Assembly: GCA_035504175.1 (NCBI GenBank) | Contig: DATJSJ010000092.1 | Span: 1 to 24,174, forward strand | Direction of reading: 5' to 3' | Origin: DATJSJ01 sp035504175 | GTDB lineage: Bacteria; Pseudomonadota; Alphaproteobacteria; Acetobacterales; Acetobacteraceae | Length of the DNA stretch: 24,174 nt | In this document: piece by piece, positions 8,336 through 15,881 of the stretch | Layout: each line of letters begins with the position of its first letter | How positions within the stretch are numbered: the first letter of the stretch is position 1 | The notes under the pieces: generated by a model | Databases searched by the model: none | Told to the model about the DNA's origin: nothing | Seen by the model: only the letters and a program-made list of their open reading frames with translations | Translations under genes and position numbers: made by a program

Positions 8336-9069
8336 AGCCGCCAGAGCCAGATCGCGAGCGCCAGCCCGGGCCCGAACGGCACCGCCATCGCCGCGTGCAG
8401 CCGCCGCCCGCGCGCTGCCTGCGCCAACGCCAGCGCGATGCCGGCGAGCGCGCCGAGCACCGCCACGTCCGGCAGCGCCCGCCAGCCGAGCCAGGCACCG
8501 CCGGCGCCGAGCAGCTTGGCATCGCCGCCGCCGAGCCCGGCGCGGCCGCGCAGCGCCCGATAGGCGGCGGCCAGCGCCAACAGCCCGGCCCAGCCGAGCG
8601 CCGCGCCCCCGGCATGCGCGGTCAGCGCCGCCGGCGCCTCGATCGCCGTCGCCCCCAGCCCGAGCAGCAGCAGCGGCAGGGTGATGACGTCGGGCAGCCG
8701 CCAGTGCTGCCAGTCGATCCACGCCAGCGCGAGCAATCCCCAGCCGAGCACGCAATCGGCCCAGAGCCGCGCCGCCGCCGGCTCGACCAGCGCCGCCCAG
8801 CCGGCCACACCGATTGCAGCCAGCTCGATCGCCGGATGGAACGCGCCGATCGGCGCGTCGCAATACCGGCAGCGGCCGCGGCGGAGCGCGTAGCTCGCCA
8901 GCGGCACCAGGTCGGCGGCGCCGAGCGAGTGGCCGCACTGCTCGCAGGCCGAGCGCGCCCAGCCGACCGGACGCCCGTCGGGCAGGCGGCGGATCAGCAC
9001 GCCGAGGAAGCTGCCGACGAACGGCGCGACGAGCAGCGGCGCGAGCCAGGACGGCAGGGGCGGGGACAC
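8314..9069 (-). CDS. gspO: Type IV prepilin peptidase / methyltransferase (GspO/PilD)
   Basis: This polytopic inner-membrane aspartyl protease removes the leader of pseudopilins and N-methylates the new N-terminus. Visible features are the cytoplasmic zinc tetracysteine (CEQC then CRYC), the first catalytic Asp in AWIDWQHWRLPD, the second in GGGDAKLL, and about eight hydrophobic segments. GTG at 9069 gives 251 residues beginning just before the first membrane segment, which matches the family. A GTG at 9192 would add 41 unconserved residues. It is transcribed away from gspE and is evidently the processing enzyme for the five pseudopilins encoded next door. Its 3' end overlaps that of the response regulator. 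Confidence 0.9.
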   Translation of the reverse strand: MSPPLPSWLAPLLVAPFVGSFLGVLIRRLPDGRPVGWARSACEQCGHSLGAADLVPLASYALRRGRCRYCDAPIGAFHPAIELAAIGVAGWAALVEPAAARLWADCVLGWGLLALAWIDWQHWRLPDVITLPLLLLGLGATAIEAPAALTAHAGGAALGWAGLLALAAAYRALRGRAGLGGGDAKLLGAGGAWLGWRALPDVAVLGALAGIALALAQAARGRRLHAAMAVPFGPGLALAIWLWRLYGTGFG

Positions 9070-9343
9070 CGGCGCTGTCTCGGGGATCGCGGCCGGCGCG
9101 TCCAGCCCGGCCGCGGCGCCGGCGGCAACGACGGAGCGCGGCGGCCGATTATGCTTCCCCGCCCGGCCGCAGGACGCTATCAGCGCCTCCACGCCCGGGT
9201 CGGCGCCCGGTCACGGCAACTATGACGCTAGTCGCCCGATTGGGTTACTCGGTATGCGCGTGGTTGTCGCGGGACGTTGTCGGTGGCGGATCAATGTCGA
9301 CCGGCAAACGACTTCGTCCTGTCACTTGCGCGCGAGGAGGGTT

Positions 9344-9349
9344 TATATT
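9344..9349 (+). promoter_or_regulatory. Possible -10 box (TATATT) of the gsp operon
   Basis: TATATT is a rare AT-rich hexamer in this GC-rich setting and lies just 9 bases before the probable gspE start at 9359. If it is a -10 box, the transcript would be leaderless or nearly so. No good -35 at 17 bases is seen; CTGTCA at about 19 bases is the closest. The divergent interval 9070-9358 must hold promoters for both gspO and the gsp operon. Confidence 0.3.
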
Positions 9350-9358
9350 CGGTTGACC

Positions 9359-11233
9359 ATGCCAAAGGGCGACGGCGGGAAACGCGGTTCAAGGATGCAA
9401 TCGGCCGGGGAGTTGGCGGAGACCGGCCAGGCGGAGGCTGACCAGGGGGAAGCCGATCCGGTCGACCTGCTGGCGGCCCTCCTGGTCGAGCAGGGCCATT
9501 GCGACCAGCGCACCGTGGAGCGCGGCCGCCGCGTCGCGGCCGAGACCGGCCAGCGCATGGACGCGGTGCTGATCCAGCTCGGCCTGGTCACCGAGCGCGG
9601 CCTCGCCGAGGCCTATGGCGCAATGCTCGACATTCCGGTCGCCGATCCCGCGCGCTATCCGGCGGCACCGGTGCTGCCGGAGCGCCTCGCGCCGAAATTC
9701 CTGCGCGGCGCCCGCGCCCTGCCGGTCGAACTCGCGGGCGAAGCGCTGGTGGTCGCCATCGCCGATCCGCTCGACGGTTTTGCCCCGTCCGCGATCGCCG
9801 CCGCGACCGGCCGTCCGGTGCGCCTGGAAGTCGCGGTGCCGATCGAACTCGAGGCGGCGTTCGACCGGCTCTACCCGGAGGTGGCCGCGGAAGCCGCCGA
9901 TGTCGCCGCCGAGGATGGCGAGGCGCCGGTCGAGGAGGATGCCGAGCGGCTGAAGGACCTGGCCAGCGAGGCGCCGATCATCCGCCTGGTCAACCAGATC
10001 ATTTCCCGCGCCGTCGAGACCCAGGCCTCCGACATCCATATCGAGCCGTTCGAGGACCGTCTGCGCGTGCGCTACCGCTATGACGGCGTACTGCACGAGG
10101 CGGAAAGCCCGCCCGCACGGCTGACCGCCGCGATCACCTCGCGCATCAAGATCATGTCGCGCCTCGACATCGCCGAGCGCCGGCTGCCGCAGGACGGCCG
10201 CATCAAGCTCGCGGTGCGCGGCACGGAGGTGGATTTCCGCGTCTCCACCATCCCCTCGCTGCACGGCGAAACCGTCGTGCTGCGGGTGCTCGACCGCAGC
10301 GCCGTCGCCTTCGACTACGACAAGCTCGGCCTGCCGCCGGCCGTCGTGCGGCGCTGGTCGCAGACGCTGGAACTGCCGAACGGCATCGTGCTGGTCACCG
10401 GCCCGACCGGCAGCGGCAAGACCACCACGCTCTACACCGGCCTGCTGGCGCTGAACTCCGTCACCCGCAAGGTCGTGACGGTCGAGGACCCGATCGAGTA
10501 CCAGCTCCACGGCATCAACCAGATCCAGGTCAAGCCGCAGATCGGGCTGAACTTCGCGGCGCTGCTGCGTTCCATCCTGCGGCAGGACCCCGACGTGATC
10601 ATGGTCGGCGAGATCCGCGACCTCGAGACGGCGCAGATCGCGGTGCAGGCGGCGCTGACCGGCCACCTCGTGCTCTCCACCCTGCACACCAACTCCGCCG
10701 CCGCCACCATCACCCGGCTGCGCGACATGGGGCTGGAGGACTACCTGATGACGGCGGTGCTGCGCGGCGTGCTGGCGCAGCGCCTGGTCCGGCGCCTCTG
10801 CCTCGCCTGCCGCCGCGCCGCCGCGGCGCCGCCCGAGATGGTGCGGCGCTTCGGCCTCGACCGCCGGCCGGAATCCGCGCGTGCGATCAGCGCCGAGGGC
10901 GCGGTGCCGCACGGCGCGGCGCGCGGCCTGGCCTTGATCGCCGGCGATGCCGCCCGGGCGGCGGAGCGGTCCGGCGAAGTCACGCTCTGGCATCCGGTCG
11001 GCTGCCCGCAATGTCGCGGCACCGGCTATCGCGGCCGCGCTGCCATCGCCGAGTTCCTGATCCCCGACGACGCGGTCGAGCGGCTGATCTTCGCCCGCGC
11101 CGATCATTCGGAGATCGAACGCGCCGCCGTCGCCGCCGGCATGATCAGCATGTTCCAGGCCGGGCTCGATGCCGCGCTGGCCGGAGTGACGACCGTCGAG
11201 GAAGTCGTCCGCTCGATCCGCGCCGAGGCCTGA
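9359..11233 (+). CDS. gspE: Type II secretion ATPase GspE
   Basis: This is the cytoplasmic hexameric ATPase that drives pseudopilus assembly. From ATG at 9359 the protein has 624 residues: a Glu/Asp-rich N-terminal region with a T2SSE N-domain, then the catalytic core. Walker A is GPTGSGKT (residues 348-355). The Asp-box/Walker B region DPDVIMVGEIRD begins at residue 410, followed by LSTLHTNSA. The zinc tetracysteine typical of GspE is present (Cys481-Cys484 and Cys549-Cys552), with a longer than usual spacer. The start is not certain: GAGGAGG lies about 19 bases upstream of this ATG and would better suit TTG at 9353, and an ATG at 9395 is also in frame. First gene of a ten-gene plus-strand gsp operon; gspF follows after 8 bases. 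Confidence 0.95.
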   Translation: MPKGDGGKRGSRMQSAGELAETGQAEADQGEADPVDLLAALLVEQGHCDQRTVERGRRVAAETGQRMDAVLIQLGLVTERGLAEAYGAMLDIPVADPARYPAAPVLPERLAPKFLRGARALPVELAGEALVVAIADPLDGFAPSAIAAATGRPVRLEVAVPIELEAAFDRLYPEVAAEAADVAAEDGEAPVEEDAERLKDLASEAPIIRLVNQIISRAVETQASDIHIEPFEDRLRVRYRYDGVLHEAESPPARLTAAITSRIKIMSRLDIAERRLPQDGRIKLAVRGTEVDFRVSTIPSLHGETVVLRVLDRSAVAFDYDKLGLPPAVVRRWSQTLELPNGIVLVTGPTGSGKTTTLYTGLLALNSVTRKVVTVEDPIEYQLHGINQIQVKPQIGLNFAALLRSILRQDPDVIMVGEIRDLETAQIAVQAALTGHLVLSTLHTNSAAATITRLRDMGLEDYLMTAVLRGVLAQRLVRRLCLACRRAAAAPPEMVRRFGLDRRPESARAISAEGAVPHGAARGLALIAGDAARAAERSGEVTLWHPVGCPQCRGTGYRGRAAIAEFLIPDDAVERLIFARADHSEIERAAVAAGMISMFQAGLDAALAGVTTVEEVVRSIRAEA

Positions 11234-11241
11234 GCGCCGCC

Positions 11242-12468
11242 ATGCCGCAATTCCGTTACGTCGCCATCGCGCCCTCGGGCGAGCTGTCGCGCGGCCTGAT
11301 GGAGGCGCCGGACGAGGCCGCCGTCGTCGCGCGGCTGCAGCGCCAGGGCAGCATCCCGATGCGGGCCGAGCCCGCGGGCGGCCGCGGGTCCTTCCTGGAA
11401 TCGCTGCTGCACGCCGAGCTCGGCCGCCGCGGCGCGCTGACGCGGCAGGACATGACCAACGTCACCCGCGAGCTCGCGACCATGCTCGGCGCCGGGCAGG
11501 ATCTCGACCGCGCGCTGCGCTTCCTGGTCGACACCGCGCCGAACCCGCGGGTCCGCCGGGTGATGGAGGCGGTGCGCGCGCGGGTGCGCGACGGCGGCGC
11601 GCTCGCCGTCGCCCTCTCCGAGCAGCCGCGCAGCTTCCCGCGCCTCTACGTCGGCCTGGTGCGCGCGGGCGAAGCTGGCGGCACGCTCGCGCCGACCCTG
11701 GAGCGGCTCGCCGAGCTGCTCGAGCGCGAGCGCAGCCTGGCCGCGACCGTTACCTCGGCGCTCGTCTATCCGGCGCTGCTGCTGATCGCGGCGATCGGCT
11801 CGATCGCGCTGCTGCTGACGCAGGTGCTGCCGCAATTCGTGCCGCTGTTCGAGCAGAACGGCGTCGCCCTGCCGCGGCCGACGCAGATCCTGATCGCGGT
11901 CGGCGGCTTCGTCTCCGATTACGGGCTGCTGATGCTGGCGCTGGTGATCCTGGCCGCGCTGACGCTGCGCCAGGCGCTGCGCCATCCCGGGCCGCGCCTC
12001 GCGGCCGAGCGCCTGATGCTGCGCCTGCCGGTCGTGGGCGGGCTTACGCGCGAGGTGCTGGCGGCGCGCTTCTCCCGCACGCTCGGGACGCTTGTGCTGA
12101 ATGGCGTGCCGCTGATCGGCGCGCTCGGCATCGTGCGTGAGGCGGTCGGCAGCGTCGCCGCGGAGCAGGCGGTGGAGCGCGCCACGGTTTCCGCCAAGGG
12201 CGGCGCCGGACTCGCGGGCCCGCTCGGCCAGTCCGGCATCTTCCCGGTCCGCACCATCCACCTGCTGCGCCTCGGCGAGGAGACGGCGCAGCTCGGCACG
12301 ATGGCGATCCGCGCCGCCGAGATTCACGAGGAGCACACCCGGATCGGCGTGCAGCGTCTCGTCTCGCTGCTGGTTCCCGTGATCACCATCGTGATGGGCG
12401 CTGCGATCGCCGGCATCGTCTCGTCGCTGCTGCTCGCCATGCTGAGCCTCAATGACCTGGCGCATTGA
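11242..12468 (+). CDS. gspF: Type II secretion inner-membrane platform protein GspF
   Basis: The 408-residue polytopic protein has the usual two repeats of the T2SSF domain. The N-terminal cytoplasmic half contains LTRQDMTNVTRELATMLGAG and FPRLYVGLVRAGEAGG. Then come membrane segments around residues 170-195 and 215-245. The second repeat contains ARFSRTLGTLVLNGVPL and LLRLGEETAQLG, followed by a final membrane helix near the C-terminus. It is the core of the assembly platform contacting GspE and GspL. It starts 8 bases after gspE and overlaps gspH by 17 bases. The usual gspG slot between gspF and gspH is empty here. Confidence 0.95.
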   Translation: MPQFRYVAIAPSGELSRGLMEAPDEAAVVARLQRQGSIPMRAEPAGGRGSFLESLLHAELGRRGALTRQDMTNVTRELATMLGAGQDLDRALRFLVDTAPNPRVRRVMEAVRARVRDGGALAVALSEQPRSFPRLYVGLVRAGEAGGTLAPTLERLAELLERERSLAATVTSALVYPALLLIAAIGSIALLLTQVLPQFVPLFEQNGVALPRPTQILIAVGGFVSDYGLLMLALVILAALTLRQALRHPGPRLAAERLMLRLPVVGGLTREVLAARFSRTLGTLVLNGVPLIGALGIVREAVGSVAAEQAVERATVSAKGGAGLAGPLGQSGIFPVRTIHLLRLGEETAQLGTMAIRAAEIHEEHTRIGVQRLVSLLVPVITIVMGAAIAGIVSSLLLAMLSLNDLAH

Positions 12469-12937
12469 GGCGGCGCCGGCGGCGTCCGGCGCCGAGTCCG
12501 GCTTCACCCTGATCGAGATCATCGTCGTGCTGGTGGTGATCGGGCTGATCCTCGGCATCGCGGTGGCGCGCGGGCCGATGCGCAGCCCGTCGCTCGAGGC
12601 GCGCGCCGCGGCCGACCGGCTGGTGCGCACGCTGCGCCTGGCCCGCACGCAGGCGATCGCCGCCGATCACACCGTCACCGTCGCGGTCGATCCGGAGCGG
12701 CATCTGTTCGCGCTCGACGGCGCCGCGCCGCAATCCCTGCCGCCGCAGATGGAGGTCGCCCTGGCGGTGGCGGACACCGTCGTGACGGCAACCCCCGGAC
12801 ACCGCGTCGGCGTCGTCCGCTTCGCGCCCGATGGCAGCTCCTCCGGCGGCCGCGTGACGCTGACGGAGGGGCGACACAGCGTCGCCGTCGGGGTGGACTG
12901 GCTCACCGGCCGGGTCACCATCGCCGATGCGGACTGA
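12452..12937 (+). CDS. gspH: Minor pseudopilin GspH
   Basis: The 161-residue protein has a 17-residue leader and the prepilin cleavage motif G-FTLIE (Gly17, Phe18, with Glu22 at mature position +5), then a hydrophobic helix. The C-terminal globular domain resembles GspH/FimT, including the region LRLARTQAIAADHTVTV. It would be processed by GspO and join the pseudopilus tip region. It starts inside the end of gspF and its end overlaps gspI by 11 bases, so translation is probably coupled. Confidence 0.9.
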   Translation: MTWRIEAAPAASGAESGFTLIEIIVVLVVIGLILGIAVARGPMRSPSLEARAAADRLVRTLRLARTQAIAADHTVTVAVDPERHLFALDGAAPQSLPPQMEVALAVADTVVTATPGHRVGVVRFAPDGSSSGGRVTLTEGRHSVAVGVDWLTGRVTIADAD

Positions 12938-13370
12938 CCCGGGCCTGGCCCGGGCGGATCAGGGCTTCACGCTGCTGGAGGTACTGGTCGCATTCGTGAT
13001 CGCGGCCCTCGCGCTCGCCGTCCTGTTTCACGGCGCCCTCGGCGGCTTGCGCGCGGCGCGGATCGCCGGCCGCTACGAGGAGGCATTGGCTCGCGCGCGC
13101 TCGCACATGGCGGCATTCGACAACGGCGCGGTGGCGCCGCAGGACAACCAGGGCGACGACGGCGGCGGATACCACTACCACGTGCGGGCGGTGCCGGTGG
13201 CAACGGCAACCCTGTCGCAGCGGGATGCCGCAAACGCGGCGCGGTCGGGCGCCGCGGCGACCGCACTCTACGCGGTGAGCGTGGCGATCTCCTGGCACGG
13301 AGATGGGGGCGAGCGGACGCTGCAGCTGCAGAGCGAGCGCCTCGGCCCGGCGCCGGCGAGGGCGCCGTGA
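12927..13370 (+). CDS. gspI: Minor pseudopilin GspI
   Basis: The 147-residue protein has a 13-residue leader ending at Gly13 before FTLLEVLVAF, with Glu at mature position +5. A small C-terminal domain follows. The assignment to GspI rests on size, the FTLLEVLVAF start typical of this subunit, and position between gspH and gspJ. In the family GspI nucleates the tip complex with GspJ and GspK. The stop codon overlaps the GTG start of gspJ (GTGA), which fixes the gspJ start as coupled. Confidence 0.87.
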   Translation: MRTDPGLARADQGFTLLEVLVAFVIAALALAVLFHGALGGLRAARIAGRYEEALARARSHMAAFDNGAVAPQDNQGDDGGGYHYHVRAVPVATATLSQRDAANAARSGAAATALYAVSVAISWHGDGGERTLQLQSERLGPAPARAP

Positions 13371-14215
13371 CGGAAGGGAAGGAAGGTCGGGGGGCTTTGC
13401 CCCCATCGGGCCGCTTCGCGGCCCGATCCCCTACCAGAAGGCAGTCGCCTTCTGGACATCCATTACTTTGGGTCGGAGACAGAGGGGCGCGCTCCGAGGC
13501 CCTCCCCAATGCTGCGGTTGCGCCCCCCTCTGTCTCCGACCCAGGTAGCCGGTTTCCAAAGGGCGACTGCCCTTTGGCGGGGGTCCAGGGGGCAGAGCCC
13601 CCTGGCCTTCTTCCCTCCCGCCAGGCCGGCTTCACTCTACTGGAGATCCTGGTCGCGCTGATCGTGCTTGGCCTTCTGATGGCGGGCCTGACCCAGGGCG
13701 TGCATTTCGGCCTGCAGGCCTGGGCGGTGCAGTCTCGCGGCATTGCCACGCGCGGCGACATGGATGCGATCGACCGCGTGGTGCGGCACCTGGTCGCGCA
13801 CGCCGATCCGGGCACCTACACCCAGCCGCCACTCTTCACCGGCACGGCGTCGCGGGTCGAGTTCCGCTCCGATCTCCCCGAGTCCGCCGCGTCGCTGCCG
13901 ACCCGGCATGCCGAGGTCGCGCTCTTTCTCGACCGTTCGCATCAGCTCGTGCTGCGCTGGCGCCCGGCGGTGCATGCGACGCTGTTCGTCAAGCCGCAGG
14001 CGAAGGACGAGGTGTTGCTCGGCAATGTCGATCGCATCGTTCTGTCCTACCTGCCGCAGCCGCAGCCCGGCGAGGCCCCGCCCGGCTGGAAGGCCGCCTG
14101 CTGCGACGGAGCGCTGCCGGCGCTGGTGCGGCTGCACCTGGTGTTTCCCTCCGGCGACCGGCGCCACTGGCCCGACATCGTCGCCGCCCCGATGCGGAGC
14201 CGGCCGGATGCGTGA
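13367..14215 (+). CDS. gspJ: Minor pseudopilin GspJ with an unusually long leader
   Basis: The mature part is a normal GspJ pseudopilin: cleavage motif G-FTLLEILVALIV (Gly88/Phe89, Glu at +5) and a C-terminal domain of about 194 residues with the paired Cys in KAACCDG. The leader is abnormal. From GTG at 13367, which overlaps the gspI stop, it is 88 residues instead of the usual 5-25. Almost all of the excess is encoded by a palindrome-rich element (about 13372-13619). The frame stays open through it without stops. The alternative is internal initiation at TTG 13574 within the element, giving a 19-residue leader. If the whole leader is made, GspO would have to cleave after a long hydrophilic, Pro/Arg-rich extension. 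Not a frameshift or pseudogene as far as can be read. Confidence 0.87.
   Translation: MTEGKEGRGALPPSGRFAARSPTRRQSPSGHPLLWVGDRGARSEALPNAAVAPPSVSDPGSRFPKGDCPLAGVQGAEPPGLLPSRQAGFTLLEILVALIVLGLLMAGLTQGVHFGLQAWAVQSRGIATRGDMDAIDRVVRHLVAHADPGTYTQPPLFTGTASRVEFRSDLPESAASLPTRHAEVALFLDRSHQLVLRWRPAVHATLFVKPQAKDEVLLGNVDRIVLSYLPQPQPGEAPPGWKAACCDGALPALVRLHLVFPSGDRRHWPDIVAAPMRSRPDA
13372..13619. repeat. Mosaic palindromic element inserted at the 5' end of gspJ
   Basis: Six hairpins lie head to tail: 13390-13404 (6-base stem, TTT loop), 13405-13427 (10-base perfect stem, TTC loop), 13434-13455 (9-base stem), 13470-13542 (18-base perfect arms around a 37-base spacer), 13556-13577 (9-base stem) and 13585-13605 (9-base stem). 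The order is mirrored. Hairpin 3 matches the reverse complement of hairpin 5 at 18 of 22 positions, and hairpin 1 matches the reverse complement of hairpin 6 at its core. The flanks also mirror: GGGAAGGAAGG on the left against GGGAAGAAGG read backwards on the right. The architecture looks like a non-autonomous repeat or a REP/BIME-type unit. No second copy is seen in this window. Confidence 0.85.
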
Positions 14216-14233
14216 GCCGCGGGGAATGCCGCG

Positions 14234-15259
14234 GTGCTGAAGGGCCTGATCGCCTGGTGGCTGGCGCAGCTCGTCTCGCTGCTGCCGGCGCGGTGGCGCA
14301 GCCGCGACCACAGCCTGCCCGATGCGATCGTCGCCGAGCCGGCGGGCGACGGGTTTGCATTGCGGCTTCGCCGTCGTCGGCGCGAGTCGGCGCTCGGCCG
14401 TTTTGCGCTCGACGAGCCCGGGCTTCGCGCCGCGGCGGCGGCGGTGCGCGGCCGACGCGGCGGGCCGGCGGTGCTGCGCTTCGCGTCGGCGACGCTGCTG
14501 GAGCGGGAGGTGGTGCTGCCGCTGGCCGCCGAGCGCGAGCTGGAGCAGGTGCTGCGCTACGAGATGGACCGGTTCACGCCGTTCGGCGCCGAGGAGGTGT
14601 TCTGGACCGCCGAGCCGGTCGCACGCGACCGCGCGACCGGGCGGCTGCGCGTGCGCCTCTCGCTGGTGCCGCGCGCGGCGGTGGCCCCGATGCTGCAGGC
14701 GCTGGGCCGGATCGGGGCGGCTCCGGCGGCGCTCGAGGCGGCACTGCCCGGAGGTGTCCGCGCGATCCCGCTCGGCGGCGATCACGGGCGGGCAAGGCGA
14801 CAGCGCCGGGTGGTCAGCGCGGCGGCGACGGTCTGCGCCGGCCTTGCGCTCGTCGCCGTGGCGCTGCCGTTCGTGACGCAATCCCTGGCGCTCGATGCGG
14901 TCGACGCGCGGATCGCGGCGCTGCGGCCGCGCGTCACCCTGGCCGAGGCGCTGCGCCGGCGGATCGCCGCCAACACCAACGGCGCGGATGTGATCGCGGC
15001 GGAGAGCGCCCGGCTCGGCGACGCGCTGCAGGCGCTGGCGGCGCTGACCGAGATCCTGCCGGACGACACGTATCTCACCAATTTCGCCCTGCGGCAGCGG
15101 CATTTGACGATCGACGGGCAGTCGGCGGCGGCGCCGCGGCTGATCGGTCTGCTCTCCGCCGATCCGACCATCCTGAACCCGGCCTTCGCCGCCCCGGTGA
15201 TGCGCACCGAGAACGGACGCGCCGATTTGTTCTCCATCCATGCGGAGCTGAGCCCCTGA
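14234..15259 (+). CDS. gspL: Type II secretion platform protein GspL (PilN-like domain)
   Basis: The 341-residue protein has a cytoplasmic N-terminal half (to about residue 185) with the segment LEQVLRYEMDRFTPFGAEEV, typical of GspL/PilM-like folds. A single membrane helix (about 192-215) and a periplasmic PilN-like ferredoxin fold with EILPDDTYLTNF follow. GspL links GspE to GspM in the inner-membrane platform. It is somewhat short for GspL (usually near 400), so the actin-like cytoplasmic domain may be reduced. The start is GTG at 14234 with GGGGA about 9 bases upstream, 18 bases after gspJ. The assignment is supported by the gspM gene downstream. Confidence 0.87.
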   Translation: MLKGLIAWWLAQLVSLLPARWRSRDHSLPDAIVAEPAGDGFALRLRRRRRESALGRFALDEPGLRAAAAAVRGRRGGPAVLRFASATLLEREVVLPLAAERELEQVLRYEMDRFTPFGAEEVFWTAEPVARDRATGRLRVRLSLVPRAAVAPMLQALGRIGAAPAALEAALPGGVRAIPLGGDHGRARRQRRVVSAAATVCAGLALVAVALPFVTQSLALDAVDARIAALRPRVTLAEALRRRIAANTNGADVIAAESARLGDALQALAALTEILPDDTYLTNFALRQRHLTIDGQSAAAPRLIGLLSADPTILNPAFAAPVMRTENGRADLFSIHAELSP

Positions 15260-15305
15260 GAGCGTTGGCCGATCCGGTCCGCCCGACCGAGGCGAGGAGG
15301 GGCGC

Positions 15306-15881
15306 ATGAACGCGGCGCTGCCAACCGGCACGCGCGGGCAGGTCCTGGCGGTGGCGATCACCGTGGTCCTGCTGGCGGCGCTGTGGCTCGGCGTTGCCGC
15401 GCCGCTGCTGTCCTGGCATGGCGAGCGCGCGGATCGGCTGCAGCAGCGCCAGGCGCTGGCGGAGCGGATGGAGATGCTGGCCGCGCGACTGCCGGAGCTG
15501 CGGCGCGAGGCGGCGAACGTCGCCTCCGGCCCACCGCCGCAGACGCTGCTGGAGGGCGCGAGCGACGCGGTCTCCGGAGCGCAGTTGCAGGAGCGCCTGC
15601 AGACGATGGCCGCCACCGCCGGGGCGCCGATCAACAGCGCCGAGACGCTGCCGGCGGAAAACCGCGGCGCCTATCGCCGGATCGGACTTCGGCTGGCGGT
15701 GAACGCGCCTTACGCGGCGCTGATCAGGCTGCTGCAATCGGTGGAGGAGGCGACCCCGCGCATGCTCATCGACGATGTCCAGGTGCAGTCGGCGCCGATC
15801 GTTCTGGACCGCAGCGCGCCGACGCTGGACGCGAGTTTCTCGGTTTACGCCTTCCGGGCGGGCACGGGGGCCAGCAAGTGA
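15306..15881 (+). CDS. gspM: Type II secretion platform protein GspM
   Basis: The 191-residue protein has an N-terminal membrane helix (about residues 14-35). A coiled-coil-prone Arg/Gln/Glu-rich stretch (SWHGERADRLQQRQALAERM) comes next, and then a periplasmic domain of the GspM type-b family with the segment GLRLAVNAPYAALIRLLQSVEE. GspM pairs with GspL. ATG at 15306 has a good ribosome site (GAGGAGG). The stop TGA shares its A with the next ATG, a 1-base overlap suggesting coupled translation. Confidence 0.87.
   Translation: MNAALPTGTRGQVLAVAITVVLLAALWLGVAAPLLSWHGERADRLQQRQALAERMEMLAARLPELRREAANVASGPPPQTLLEGASDAVSGAQLQERLQTMAATAGAPINSAETLPAENRGAYRRIGLRLAVNAPYAALIRLLQSVEEATPRMLIDDVQVQSAPIVLDRSAPTLDASFSVYAFRAGTGASK

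Noticed and set aside
13372..13619. CRISPR array or insertion sequence as an explanation of the repeats in gspJ
   Set aside because: The units are nested hairpins, not direct repeats with unique spacers, and there is no transposase frame or visible target-site duplication.
13367..14215. gspJ as a pseudogene disrupted by the palindromic element
   Set aside because: The frame is continuous from GTG 13367 to the stop, and the prepilin motif and the whole mature domain are intact.
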